Assembly: GCA_016935935.1 (NCBI GenBank)
Contig: JAFGPZ010000090.1
Location: 1 to 14,420, forward strand
Length of the DNA: 14,420 nt
Source of the DNA: Deltaproteobacteria bacterium
Lineage (GTDB): Bacteria; Desulfobacterota; Syntrophia; Syntrophales; UBA2210
Direction of reading: 5' to 3'
The notes beneath the pieces were generated by a model. It had not been told where the DNA came from, ran no database searches, and saw only the letters and a list, made by a program, of their open reading frames with translations. Position numbers and translations under genes: made by a program. Shown here piece by piece: positions 7,486-14,420 of this stretch (the first letter of the stretch is position 1; every line of letters starts with the position of its first letter).

Positions 7486-9663
7486 TTGAAGGTAAAAGAA
7501 CTCGTCGAAAAAGCAAAGCGATCGAAAGGTGGCTCACTCTCTGAAAGTGATTCAAAGGCTCTACTCAGAACTTATGGCGTGCCTGTTGTTTATGAGAGAG
7601 TTGCTGAAGATGAGAATACGGCAGTCAAAGCGGCGGAGGAGATCGGCTTCCCTGTCGTTATGAAGGCGCTCGGCGCCAGTCTTACTCACAAAACGGAGCG
7701 CCGCCTCGTTCATCTTAATGTGACTAACAGAAATTTTGCAAGAACGGCTGCCCGTGAAATTATTAAAGAGGCGGGCGAAGAACTGGAAGGTATCCTGATA
7801 CAGCCGCAGATAATGGGAAAGCGGGAATTTGTAGCAGGTTTCTTCCGGGATAATCAGTTCGGCCCGATGGTAATGTTTGGTGTCGGAGGCATCTTCGCCG
7901 AGGCTCTTTCCGATGTATCTTTCGGCGTTGCCCCTCTGTCGGAGGGGGATGCGTCAGCTATGATTAATGAGATTAAGGCACAAGCCATTCTTGGTCCCTT
8001 CAGGGGGGAAAAAGAGGTAAATCGCCCTGAACTGATTCAGTCACTAATGGGAGTTTCGAGAATCGCACATGAAATTCAAGATATTGCAGAGATAGATATA
8101 AATCCCTTGATCGCCACTCACGACGGATCTCTGCTGGCCGTAGATGCCCTTGTCGTGACCGGCGATGCATTCATTGAAAAGAAGTATCTCCCGCCGGTAA
8201 GTCCCATGGCAATCAGAGCGCTTTTCTATCCGCGGTCGGTTGCCTTCGTGGGCGCTTCCGCTCAGTTAGGGAAATGGGGGCATGCACTCTTGACAAACAC
8301 AATTGCGGGAAATTACAAGGGCGAGATATATCTGGTAAACCCCGCGGGAGAACCGATTGCAGGTCGTAAGGTCTACCGGTCGGTATCAGAAATAGCAGGG
8401 ACTGTAGATCTGGCCGTTGTAACTATTCCCGCGCTGAAGGTCTTTGATCTTATCCCTCAGTTCAGGGAAAAGGGTATACAGAGCATGCTCCTCATTTCGT
8501 CGGGATTCGGAGAAACCGGGTCTGGCGGGAAACAGAATGAGCGCGAACTCGTCCAGCAGGCGAGAGAAGCTGGAATCAGGATACTGGGACCTAACACTAT
8601 GGGCATATGCAATCCACATATAGACTTTCACTGTACAGGATTTCCTGTTCGTCCCATCGCCGGGTCTACTGCTGTCGTGGCACAGTCGGGCAATCTGGGC
8701 GCTCAACTCCTGGCCTTCGCAGAGGAACAGGCTATAGGTATACGCGGATTTGCCGGTTCGGGGAACGAAGCAATGATAACCATAGAAGACTATATAGAGG
8801 GGTTTGAGGAAGATACACTTACAGAAACGGTAATGCTATATTTGGAGAGCGTTAAGAATGGCCGTCGATTCTTTGAAAGTTCCAGAAGATTGGGGAAAAA
8901 GAAGCCTATCGTTCTGCTCAAGGGAGGACAGAGCGACGCCGGAAAACGTGCCGCATCGAGTCACACCGGGGCCCTTGCCTCCGATTCACGCATATTTGAT
9001 GCAGTATGCAGACAGGCGGGCATCGTTAAGGTTAACCAGCCTATGGAACTCCTCCATCTTGCCGCTGGTTTTTCTTCTGTCCCTCTGCCGACTGGGAATC
9101 GTGTGGCAATCATGACCTTCGGAGGTGGATGGGGGGTCATTACGGCTGACCTATGCGCGCAATTCGGGCTTGATGTGCCCGAGTTACCTGACAGTATAAC
9201 TGAAAAGATAGACCTGATGCTCCCGTCCTACTGGAGCAGGTCAAATCCCATTGATATTGTGGGTGAGTATGATACTGCGATCCCTCTGAAGGTAATGGAA
9301 GAACTGCTGAGATGGGAGGGTTGCGATGCTGTTATCAACTTGGGAATTCATGGTTGGCGGATCTTTACAACTCGATTTCTCAATGAGGTTGAAAGGTCTG
9401 ACCCAAACTTTCCAAAAGAACGAATAGCTGAACTTAAGCAGATGTATTCTGAATTTGAAAAGAAGTACACCGAAGAAACAGCACAATTGATGGAGAGTTA
9501 TGGGAAACCGATATTCGGTGTCAGTTTACTGACGGATGAGGAAAACCAGACTGTCTATCCTGTTGACGGATGTCGATACAAGAGTGTCTTTTTCCAGTCA
9601 CCGGAACAGGCTGTACGGGTCTGCGGAAAGATGTACGAATATTACTGTTTTTCCAAGTCCTGA
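7486..9663 (+). CDS. ADP-forming acyl-CoA synthetase (acetate-CoA ligase family), beta-alpha fusion
   Basis: This 725-residue protein belongs to the NDP-forming acyl-CoA synthetase superfamily, which interconverts an acyl-CoA, ADP and phosphate with a free acid, CoA and ATP through phosphohistidines. The ATP-grasp (beta) part comes first, about 1-230, with SKALLRTYGVPV near 23-34, His68 in THKTE (the swinging-loop phosphohistidine position) and EIDINPLIA near 204-212. The alpha part follows: a CoA-binding Rossmann domain about 245-330 (FYPRSVAFVGAS), the ligase domain with GPNTMGICNP and AQSGNLG, and phosphohistidine His493 in SSHTGALAS. The C-terminal domain has GGGWGVITADLC and NPIDIV. The usual Val-Gly-Gly after the His68 motif is replaced by Arg-Arg. 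The substrate is not deducible. It is the first gene of a likely operon with the hydrolase 59 bases downstream. Translation begins at TTG. Confidence 0.92.
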   Translation: MKVKELVEKAKRSKGGSLSESDSKALLRTYGVPVVYERVAEDENTAVKAAEEIGFPVVMKALGASLTHKTERRLVHLNVTNRNFARTAAREIIKEAGEELEGILIQPQIMGKREFVAGFFRDNQFGPMVMFGVGGIFAEALSDVSFGVAPLSEGDASAMINEIKAQAILGPFRGEKEVNRPELIQSLMGVSRIAHEIQDIAEIDINPLIATHDGSLLAVDALVVTGDAFIEKKYLPPVSPMAIRALFYPRSVAFVGASAQLGKWGHALLTNTIAGNYKGEIYLVNPAGEPIAGRKVYRSVSEIAGTVDLAVVTIPALKVFDLIPQFREKGIQSMLLISSGFGETGSGGKQNERELVQQAREAGIRILGPNTMGICNPHIDFHCTGFPVRPIAGSTAVVAQSGNLGAQLLAFAEEQAIGIRGFAGSGNEAMITIEDYIEGFEEDTLTETVMLYLESVKNGRRFFESSRRLGKKKPIVLLKGGQSDAGKRAASSHTGALASDSRIFDAVCRQAGIVKVNQPMELLHLAAGFSSVPLPTGNRVAIMTFGGGWGVITADLCAQFGLDVPELPDSITEKIDLMLPSYWSRSNPIDIVGEYDTAIPLKVMEELLRWEGCDAVINLGIHGWRIFTTRFLNEVERSDPNFPKERIAELKQMYSEFEKKYTEETAQLMESYGKPIFGVSLLTDEENQTVYPVDGCRYKSVFFQSPEQAVRVCGKMYEYYCFSKS

Positions 9664-9722
9664 GAAAGAGAATTGAAACTAAGATGAGAGGGCAAACTGC
9701 TGCCTGGTAAGGATCTGACAAA

Positions 9723-10610
9723 ATGTCTGGAGGAAAAATGTGGTCCATAATATGGCCGACTGTTATAATTGTCTCCTTACTCTACATAGCCTTTGTAGCA
9801 ATCCTCTTTATTTTTCAGTCAAAATTTATCTATTTCCCCTCCCGTTCTATTGATTTTACCCCTGGAGATATCAAACTTCCCTATGAGGGTGTTCAATTTC
9901 AAAGCGAAGACGGTGTACGTTTGGCGGGGTGGTTTATTCCCTCTCAACATGATAGAGGAACGATTCTGTTCTGTCACGGGAATGCTGGAAATATATCCCA
10001 CCGCCTCGACTCGATAGCAATCTTCCATCGCCTGGGCATGAATACCTTTATTTTTGACTATCGGGGTTATGGGCAGAGCGAAGGTAATCCAACAGAGGAA
10101 GGAACCTATCGAGATGCGAAGGCGGCCTGGCGTTTTCTGGTCGAGAAAAAGCATATGACCCCCGAAAGGATGGTCGTTTTCGGTCGGTCCCTTGGAGGAG
10201 CCATTGCGGCATGGCTTGCAAGGGAAGAAACACCGGGTGCGCTTATACTGGAGTCTACCTTTACTTCCGTTCGGGACATCGCTTCTGACATATATCCTTT
10301 TCTTCCGACAAGACGTCTCGTCCGATTTAACTATGACGCTTCCCATTTCATTGCCGATGCTGATTGCCCCGTTTTGATTGCCCACAGCCGAAACGACGAT
10401 ATCATACCCTTCGCACATGGAGAGAGACTCTTTAAATCTGCCAGCGAACCGAAACATTTTCTGGAAATGAAAGGGTCGCATAACGACGGATTCCTCCTGT
10501 CGGGCGCCTCATATGTCGATGGGCTGGACGCCTTTCTTGCGACATATTTAGAAGGTAAAACAAAATTGGCAGAACAAAACAGAGTCGTGCCCCTGACTGC
10601 GGGAAGATAG
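9723..10610 (+). CDS. Membrane-anchored alpha/beta hydrolase (ABHD13/BEM46-like)
   Basis: This is a serine hydrolase of 295 residues with one N-terminal hydrophobic segment, about 8-31, rich in Ile, Val and Leu and followed by QSKFIYFPSR, typical of BEM46/ABHD13-like proteins. The catalytic set is visible: nucleophile Ser156 in GRSLGG, Asp225 (in RNDD) and His253 in GSHNDGF, plus the oxyanion-loop motif CHGNAGN. There is no lipoprotein cysteine, so a signal anchor with the catalytic domain outside the membrane is the simplest reading. The substrate is unknown; an ester or thioester is plausible beside two acyl-CoA synthetases. The start is ambiguous: ATG at 9723 has TAAGGA nine bases upstream, while in-frame ATG 9738 has GGAGG four bases upstream. 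Either keeps the membrane segment. It is probably cotranscribed with the preceding gene. Confidence 0.88.
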   Translation: MSGGKMWSIIWPTVIIVSLLYIAFVAILFIFQSKFIYFPSRSIDFTPGDIKLPYEGVQFQSEDGVRLAGWFIPSQHDRGTILFCHGNAGNISHRLDSIAIFHRLGMNTFIFDYRGYGQSEGNPTEEGTYRDAKAAWRFLVEKKHMTPERMVVFGRSLGGAIAAWLAREETPGALILESTFTSVRDIASDIYPFLPTRRLVRFNYDASHFIADADCPVLIAHSRNDDIIPFAHGERLFKSASEPKHFLEMKGSHNDGFLLSGASYVDGLDAFLATYLEGKTKLAEQNRVVPLTAGR

Positions 10611-10638
10611 GAAATGATAACAGCTTGTTTTATCCCGC

Positions 10639-10667
10639 CCGGCATGAACAGCATTTGCCGGTTTTAT
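10639..10667 (+). terminator. Weak hairpin plus short T run between hydrolase and AMP-forming synthetase
   Basis: CCGGCA (10639-10644) pairs with TGCCGG (10656-10661) around an 11-base loop and is followed by TTTTAT. The stem is short and the T run brief, so it may only reduce read-through or may not act at all. Its position, overlapping the longer in-frame ATG at 10666, speaks against that codon being the start of the next gene. Confidence 0.3.
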
Positions 10668-10689
10668 GAATATGATTATGACATGTATT

Positions 10690-10694
10690 GAGGA
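10690..10694 (+). promoter_or_regulatory. Ribosome binding site deciding the AMP-forming synthetase start
   Basis: GAGGA lies seven bases before the ATG at 10702. The upstream in-frame ATGs at 10666, 10672 and 10678 have no Shine-Dalgarno, and the residues they would add are not typical of the family. Confidence 0.65.
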
Positions 10695-10701
10695 AAAGAT
10701 A

Positions 10702-12504
10702 ATGTACACATATGAGAAACCCGATAATCTGGTAGAGATTTTAGAGCAAACAATGGCAAATTATCCCGACAAGCCTCTCTTCGGAACGAAGAATTCCGGA
10801 GGCTTCTACGAATGGGTAGCTTACAGAGAGGTGGGCAGGCGTGTGGATAATGTAAGGGGAGGCCTGGCCGAACTGGGGGTTGGAAAGGACGATGCAGTCG
10901 GCATAATCTGTAACAACTGTGTAGAGTGGGCCATTCTTGCTTTTGCCACCTTCGGTCTTGGCGCCCGCTATGTACCAATGTATGAATCTGAGTTGGAGTA
11001 TCTCTGGGAATATATTGTCCGAGACAGCACCATCAAGGTACTCTTCGTTGCGACAAGTGCAATATATGAAAAAGTAAAGACCTTTGTAGCGTCGATTCCC
11101 ACACTGGAAAAAATTATTGTAGTAGATGGAAAAGACGAGTATTCCATGAAGGCAATTGAATTGAAGGGCGAAAGACGGCCTATTCCTGCCATACATCCGG
11201 GCCCCGATGATATTGCCGTTCTCATATACACCTCGGGTACGACAGGCGAACCCAAAGGGGTCCTTCTTTCTCATGGCAATCTTTCCAGTAATTCCCGGGC
11301 CGGCCTGAGGATGTATCCCGAAATAATACCGGGAGGAAGGAGCTTTGCCATCCTCCCCTGGGCCCATTCCTTTGGCCTGACGGCTGAATTGATCGCCATG
11401 ATATCCATAGGTGGGGCAGTCGGATTGATGGACAGTGTAGCAACCATCACCGACGATCTCGCCCTCGTGAGACCGACATGGCTGATATCCGTGCCTCGAG
11501 TCTTCAACAAGATATATGAGGGCCTGTGGTCGCGCATGAACGAACAGGGCGGACTGGCGAAGAAACTCTTCGTCATGGGTGTAGAAAAGGCCCGGGAAAA
11601 GCGGGAACTGGCCGAGCAGGGCCGATCTTGTCTTGTAACGAATCTGAAAGTCGCCGTCGCCGACAGGATCGTTTTCAGGAAGATACGCGACAGACTGGGG
11701 GGATGCCTCATGGGTTCCCTCACCGGAGGGGCGGCTATGAATGTCGAGGTGGCGCGCTTTTTTTTCGATATCGGCATACCTCTATACAACTGTTACGGCC
11801 TGACGGAAATGTCGCCGGCAGTCACCATGAATGCATCCTTCGATAACCGGCTGGGGAGCGTCGGCAAGGCCATTGAAAACGTTAGAATCGTTATTGATTC
11901 ACCGGTTGCCGGTGAGAACAGCGGTGACGGGGAAATTATTGCCTACGGACCCAATGTGATGAAGGGATACCATAACAAGCCTGAAGAAACCAAGAAGGTT
12001 ATGACGGAAGACGGGGGATTCAGAACAGGTGACAGGGGTAGGCTGGATGAGGACGGCTTTCTCTATATCACGGGACGTATCAAGGAGCAGTACAAGCTGG
12101 AAAACGGCAAATTTGTATTTCCCGTCTCTCTGGAAGAAGAGATCAAACTTGTTCCTTTTGTTGAAAACGCCATGGTCTATGGAGATGGCAAGCCCTATAA
12201 CGTCTGTCTCGTGGTTCCAGATGTTCAGGCTTGGGAAAAATATGCAAAGTGTAATGGGCCGATACCGTATTCGAAGGATCTGGCACAAAGGGATGATGTC
12301 AGAGACCGCATTCGAAGTGAAATAAGAAATGCCTTGAATGGGAAATACGGAAATTACGAAATCCCGCAGGAATTTGTCTTTATTTCCGAGGGATTTACCG
12401 TCGAAAACGGCTTACTGACTCAGACCATGAAACTGAAGAGGCATGTGATTTTAGAGCGATACAGGGAACAGATCGAGTCAGCCTACCACACTCATCCCGC
12501 ATGA
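10702..12504 (+). CDS. AMP-forming long-chain fatty acid-CoA ligase (AMP-binding superfamily)
   Basis: This enzyme activates a carboxylic acid, probably a medium or long-chain fatty acid, to its CoA thioester through an acyl-adenylate, splitting ATP to AMP and pyrophosphate. The 600-residue product has the long-chain synthetase layout. Present are the P-loop YTSGTTGEPKG at 176-186, LPWAHSFGLT near 216-225, a helical insert with FNKIYEGLWSRM typical of the FACS group, YGLTEM at 365-370, TGDRGRLDEDGFLY with Asp444, and GRIKEQYKLENGKFV in the hinge/C-domain. It ends with the conserved LLTQTMKLKR block. All core motifs are intact. The chosen start gives MYTYEKPDNL, which fits the family. It follows the hydrolase by 91 bases with a weak hairpin between, so shared or separate transcription is undecided. 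Substrate chain length cannot be read from the sequence. Confidence 0.93.
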   Translation: MYTYEKPDNLVEILEQTMANYPDKPLFGTKNSGGFYEWVAYREVGRRVDNVRGGLAELGVGKDDAVGIICNNCVEWAILAFATFGLGARYVPMYESELEYLWEYIVRDSTIKVLFVATSAIYEKVKTFVASIPTLEKIIVVDGKDEYSMKAIELKGERRPIPAIHPGPDDIAVLIYTSGTTGEPKGVLLSHGNLSSNSRAGLRMYPEIIPGGRSFAILPWAHSFGLTAELIAMISIGGAVGLMDSVATITDDLALVRPTWLISVPRVFNKIYEGLWSRMNEQGGLAKKLFVMGVEKAREKRELAEQGRSCLVTNLKVAVADRIVFRKIRDRLGGCLMGSLTGGAAMNVEVARFFFDIGIPLYNCYGLTEMSPAVTMNASFDNRLGSVGKAIENVRIVIDSPVAGENSGDGEIIAYGPNVMKGYHNKPEETKKVMTEDGGFRTGDRGRLDEDGFLYITGRIKEQYKLENGKFVFPVSLEEEIKLVPFVENAMVYGDGKPYNVCLVVPDVQAWEKYAKCNGPIPYSKDLAQRDDVRDRIRSEIRNALNGKYGNYEIPQEFVFISEGFTVENGLLTQTMKLKRHVILERYREQIESAYHTHPA

Positions 12505-12530
12505 CGGATTTTATCAGGTATATGCTCCAG

Positions 12531-12540
12531 GGAGGCCTCC
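12531..12540. repeat. Perfect 10-base palindrome GGAGGCCTCC between convergent genes
   Basis: The short convergent gap 12505-12603 contains this perfect palindrome, flanked by TCCA and TGGA a few bases out. As RNA it cannot form a normal terminator hairpin because there is no loop, and no T run follows. It may be a protein site or chance; otherwise the gap shows nothing notable. Confidence 0.4.
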
Positions 12541-12603
12541 TTAACATGGATATCGTTTCTTATCCCTCGTGTCTTCTGCCGACCCGGGTCTCCCCTTTCA
12601 CAA

Positions 12604-13539
12604 TCAGGCAACATAGAGGCGCCAGCCTGCCACAATGGAACCGGGGAGCATGTCCAGCGCCCCCGAAGCCTCGGCAACGGGTGTAAAGCCACAGTCCTTG
12701 CAGTTTATCTTTCCGCGGTTTTTCACATAACATCCTGCTGTAACCGTGCCGTCGGGATCTACATTGACCAGTATGTCGTCGTGACAGGTCCAGTTGTTTT
12801 CTATCATGGCCCTGAGACGTCTCTTCGAATTCAAGACAGGATATCCCGATCGCTTGAGGCTAATTGCCGCTTCCAGGGCCTGCTTTCTATCCTCAGGCGA
12901 GAGAGCCAGTGCTTCTTCACCCTGCCCGTAGGGATAGAAAAGTTGCAGCGTCAATCCCTTTACCGCCGGAATGTCTGCCAATTGTTCTACGAGCATCTCA
13001 AGGTCGCGCCAGTTTTTTCTGTTCATGGTGAAGTGGACAAACACCTTGGGGTGCTCAGCCGTTTTGAGATTGTTCCAGGCCAGGTCGAAGGATCCGTCCC
13101 TCAGCAGGTCGTGCGTCTCCTTCAGGCCGTCCAGACTCACCCATATGACATCGGCGGGAACGTTCAGGGGGAATGTGCCGTTGGTGGTGACGGCAACACG
13201 CATGAAGAGCTTTTTGGCAGAGAGGACAAGATCACTGATATCGTGATCACCATCCCGCCAGAGCAGGGGTTCTCCTCCCTCGAAGATGACGATGCGCGCG
13301 CCGGTGTTTTTTAGCTTTTGCAGGGCCTCGGTTGCCCTTTCCCAGGTCATATGAGAATTTTCTTCATTCATTCGGAGATGAAAGGGGCAACCCCTGCACC
13401 GGAGATTGCACCTATAGGTCACTTTGAAACTGGCAAGGAGAGGTATTGCCTGTCCCAGAATCTTCCTGCGAAAATAAAAGGAGAGTAATTCCACGAACCA
13501 GTGACTGCGTCTACTGTCGAACAGTATATTATTTATCAT
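12604..13539 (-). CDS. Radical SAM protein with four-cysteine C-terminal (Twitch/SPASM-like) extension
   Basis: The 311-residue product binds S-adenosylmethionine and a [4Fe-4S] cluster through Cys44, Cys48 and Cys51 (CNLRCRGC), with the SAM-contacting FEGGEPLL motif near 88-95. Further conserved barrel strands include VTTNGTFP near 124-131 and VIWVSLDG. Four more cysteines (252, 270, 280 and 283) in WTC...AGC...NCKDC suit one auxiliary iron-sulfur cluster, as in Twitch or reduced SPASM domains. The first 40 residues are basic and aromatic (FYFRRKILG) and may lie against the membrane. The ATG lies 6 bases after the stop of the UbiA gene with only a weak Shine-Dalgarno, so the two are very likely cotranslated. 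The substrate is unknown; peptide maturation or quinone/lipid modification are options, and I assign none. Confidence 0.88.
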   Translation of the reverse strand: MINNILFDSRRSHWFVELLSFYFRRKILGQAIPLLASFKVTYRCNLRCRGCPFHLRMNEENSHMTWERATEALQKLKNTGARIVIFEGGEPLLWRDGDHDISDLVLSAKKLFMRVAVTTNGTFPLNVPADVIWVSLDGLKETHDLLRDGSFDLAWNNLKTAEHPKVFVHFTMNRKNWRDLEMLVEQLADIPAVKGLTLQLFYPYGQGEEALALSPEDRKQALEAAISLKRSGYPVLNSKRRLRAMIENNWTCHDDILVNVDPDGTVTAGCYVKNRGKINCKDCGFTPVAEASGALDMLPGSIVAGWRLYVA

Positions 13540-13545
13540 AATGAA

Positions 13546-14420
13546 CTATCCGGCGAGGAATCCGATCGAAACGAGAATGGGAGTAAGGATGTTCAAGACT
13601 ACATTGAGCGTCATGTACATTTTCAGTTTTTCCATATGCTCGGCATACCGCACCGCCCCGTAAGTGGCCGGAACGGCTATCACCAGTGACGCCATGCCCA
13701 GCAAACAGGATTGAGGGAGCTGATCGAGATAAATGCCGACGGCAATGGACAGATAGGTCATGAAGAGGAATAGGCCGTAGACGAGGGCACTTTTTTTTCT
13801 CCCCACTGCAATGGGGAGATGCCATCTCCCCGTACTCTTGTCGGCAACTGTATCGGGGAATTGATTCAGAAGCAGCAGATTGTTCACGAGAAAAAATGGA
13901 ATGAGAGAAGCGATAAAGGCCGTCCACGAATAGCTGCCCGTAAGGACATAATCTGTTCCCATCACCATGAAGGGACCGAAGCCTAGTCCCGGGGTGATCA
14001 GGCAGAAAAAGGGGCTGCGGGTTATCAAAGGTGTGTAAAATATAATACTGATGAGTCCAAGGAGACCCAGCGGCAGGAGTCCCCATCCCCTTACGGAGAG
14101 AAAATACAGCCCGATCAGTCCAGTGACGGAAAAGGCCGTCAGTCCCGTCACAAGGGTGGACACGGCCTGTTCCGGATGTGCGGGGAGGGTCCCGGTCCCC
14201 CCTGAAAAGGGGGTGCGTACCGTCTTTAAATCCAGACCACTTTTAAAATCAAAATATTCATTAAGAGCGTTGACACTTATGTGGGCTGCCAGCGCTCCTG
14301 TCAGTGCCAATATGAAATAAGAGATATTGATTCTGTCTGATGTCCAAAGGGCGCTGCCAAGACCAAGGAAAACGCAGGCGGGAGTCAGTATCAGAAAACG
14401 AGGTCGCATCGGTCCCAAAA
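13546..14420 (-). CDS. UbiA-family (MenA-like) prenyltransferase, 5' end at or beyond window edge
   Basis: This is an integral membrane aromatic or lipid prenyltransferase with about eight or nine hydrophobic segments. Using the numbering from the TTG at 14418, the first aspartate-rich motif is Asn53-Glu54-x2-Asp57-x5-Asp63 (NEYFDFKSGLD) and the second Asn185-x3-Asp189-x3-Asp193 (NQFPDTVAD). Both bind Mg2+ and the prenyl diphosphate in this family. The SGGTG block near 72-76 and the overall pattern recall MenA-type enzymes that prenylate dihydroxynaphthoate. The reading frame is open to the right edge; possible internal starts are TTG 14418 and ATG 14409, but relatives have a few more residues before MRPRFLILTP, so the true start is probably outside. 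The acceptor is not deducible. It is directly followed by the radical SAM gene. Confidence 0.88.
   Translation of the reverse strand, partial: LGPMRPRFLILTPACVFLGLGSALWTSDRINISYFILALTGALAAHISVNALNEYFDFKSGLDLKTVRTPFSGGTGTLPAHPEQAVSTLVTGLTAFSVTGLIGLYFLSVRGWGLLPLGLLGLISIIFYTPLITRSPFFCLITPGLGFGPFMVMGTDYVLTGSYSWTAFIASLIPFFLVNNLLLLNQFPDTVADKSTGRWHLPIAVGRKKSALVYGLFLFMTYLSIAVGIYLDQLPQSCLLGMASLVIAVPATYGAVRYAEHMEKLKMYMTLNVVLNILTPILVSIGFLAG

Noticed and set aside
9819..10481. 220-codon minus-strand open frame opposite the alpha/beta hydrolase
   Set aside because: The plus-strand frame carries a full catalytic triad and membrane anchor; the antisense product has no family features.
10666..10701. N-terminal extension of the AMP-forming synthetase from ATG 10666
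   Set aside because: There is no ribosome binding site, the extension overlaps a hairpin, and the 12 extra residues do not resemble the family; ATG 10702 is better.
11271..11789. 172-codon minus-strand open frame opposite the AMP-forming synthetase
   Set aside because: It is antisense to conserved adenylation motifs and its product is not recognisable.
12548..12565. GGATA/TATCC inverted repeat in the gap before the radical SAM stop
   Set aside because: The stem is only five base pairs and no T run follows on either strand.

Overview
The window is ordinary, gene-dense bacterial chromosome of mid-range GC, about 90% coding. It carries no rRNA, tRNA, CRISPR array or insertion sequence that I can see. 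The gene content suggests an anaerobic member of the Deltaproteobacteria/Desulfobacterota, perhaps near the syntrophic Syntrophales: an archaeal-type PurD, a coenzyme A-disulfide reductase fused to rhodanese, an ADP-forming acyl-CoA synthetase beside an AMP-forming long-chain acyl-CoA synthetase, and a MenA-like UbiA prenyltransferase paired with a radical SAM protein. This placement is inferred from recalled family distributions, not from a marker gene.

Layout. (1) 1-4046, minus strand: a tight operon read right to left, purD-purH-purE-tsaC, with gaps of 3, 18 and 6 bases. It covers GAR synthesis, N5-CAIR mutase and the last two steps to IMP, and ends in a YrdC/Sua5-type threonylcarbamoyl-AMP synthase that runs off the left edge. 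(2) 4047-4480: a 434-base divergent control region with a good sigma70-like promoter for the pur operon (TTGACG-17-TATATC), an inverted repeat across its -35 box, and a weaker promoter reading the other way. (3) 4481-5458, plus: a metallo-beta-lactamase-fold hydrolase with a C-terminal winged-helix-like part. (4) 5507-7207, minus: CoA-disulfide/persulfide reductase with a rhodanese domain. (5) 7486-12504, plus: an ADP-forming acyl-CoA synthetase with beta-alpha domain order, a membrane-anchored alpha/beta hydrolase, and an AMP-forming acyl-CoA synthetase. (6) 12604-14420, minus: a UbiA prenyltransferase (5' end at or beyond the right edge) followed 6 bases later by a radical SAM protein with four extra C-terminal cysteines.

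How the genes may work together. The left third is purine biosynthesis. The middle is acyl-CoA and CoA-thiol metabolism: two energetically different ways to activate carboxylic acids (or, for the ADP-forming enzyme, to make ATP from an acyl-CoA), flanked by hydrolases and a CoA-thiol redox enzyme. The right end is a two-gene cassette probably concerned with a prenylated quinone or lipid, with unknown product. I found no clear defence system or other wholly new system. The best leads are the archaeal-type PurD, the altered and permuted ADP-forming synthetase, and the UbiA/radical SAM pair. Several starts were moved from the longest ORF to the codon with the better ribosome binding site (purE, the MBL gene, the AMP-forming synthetase), and the ADP-forming synthetase starts at TTG.
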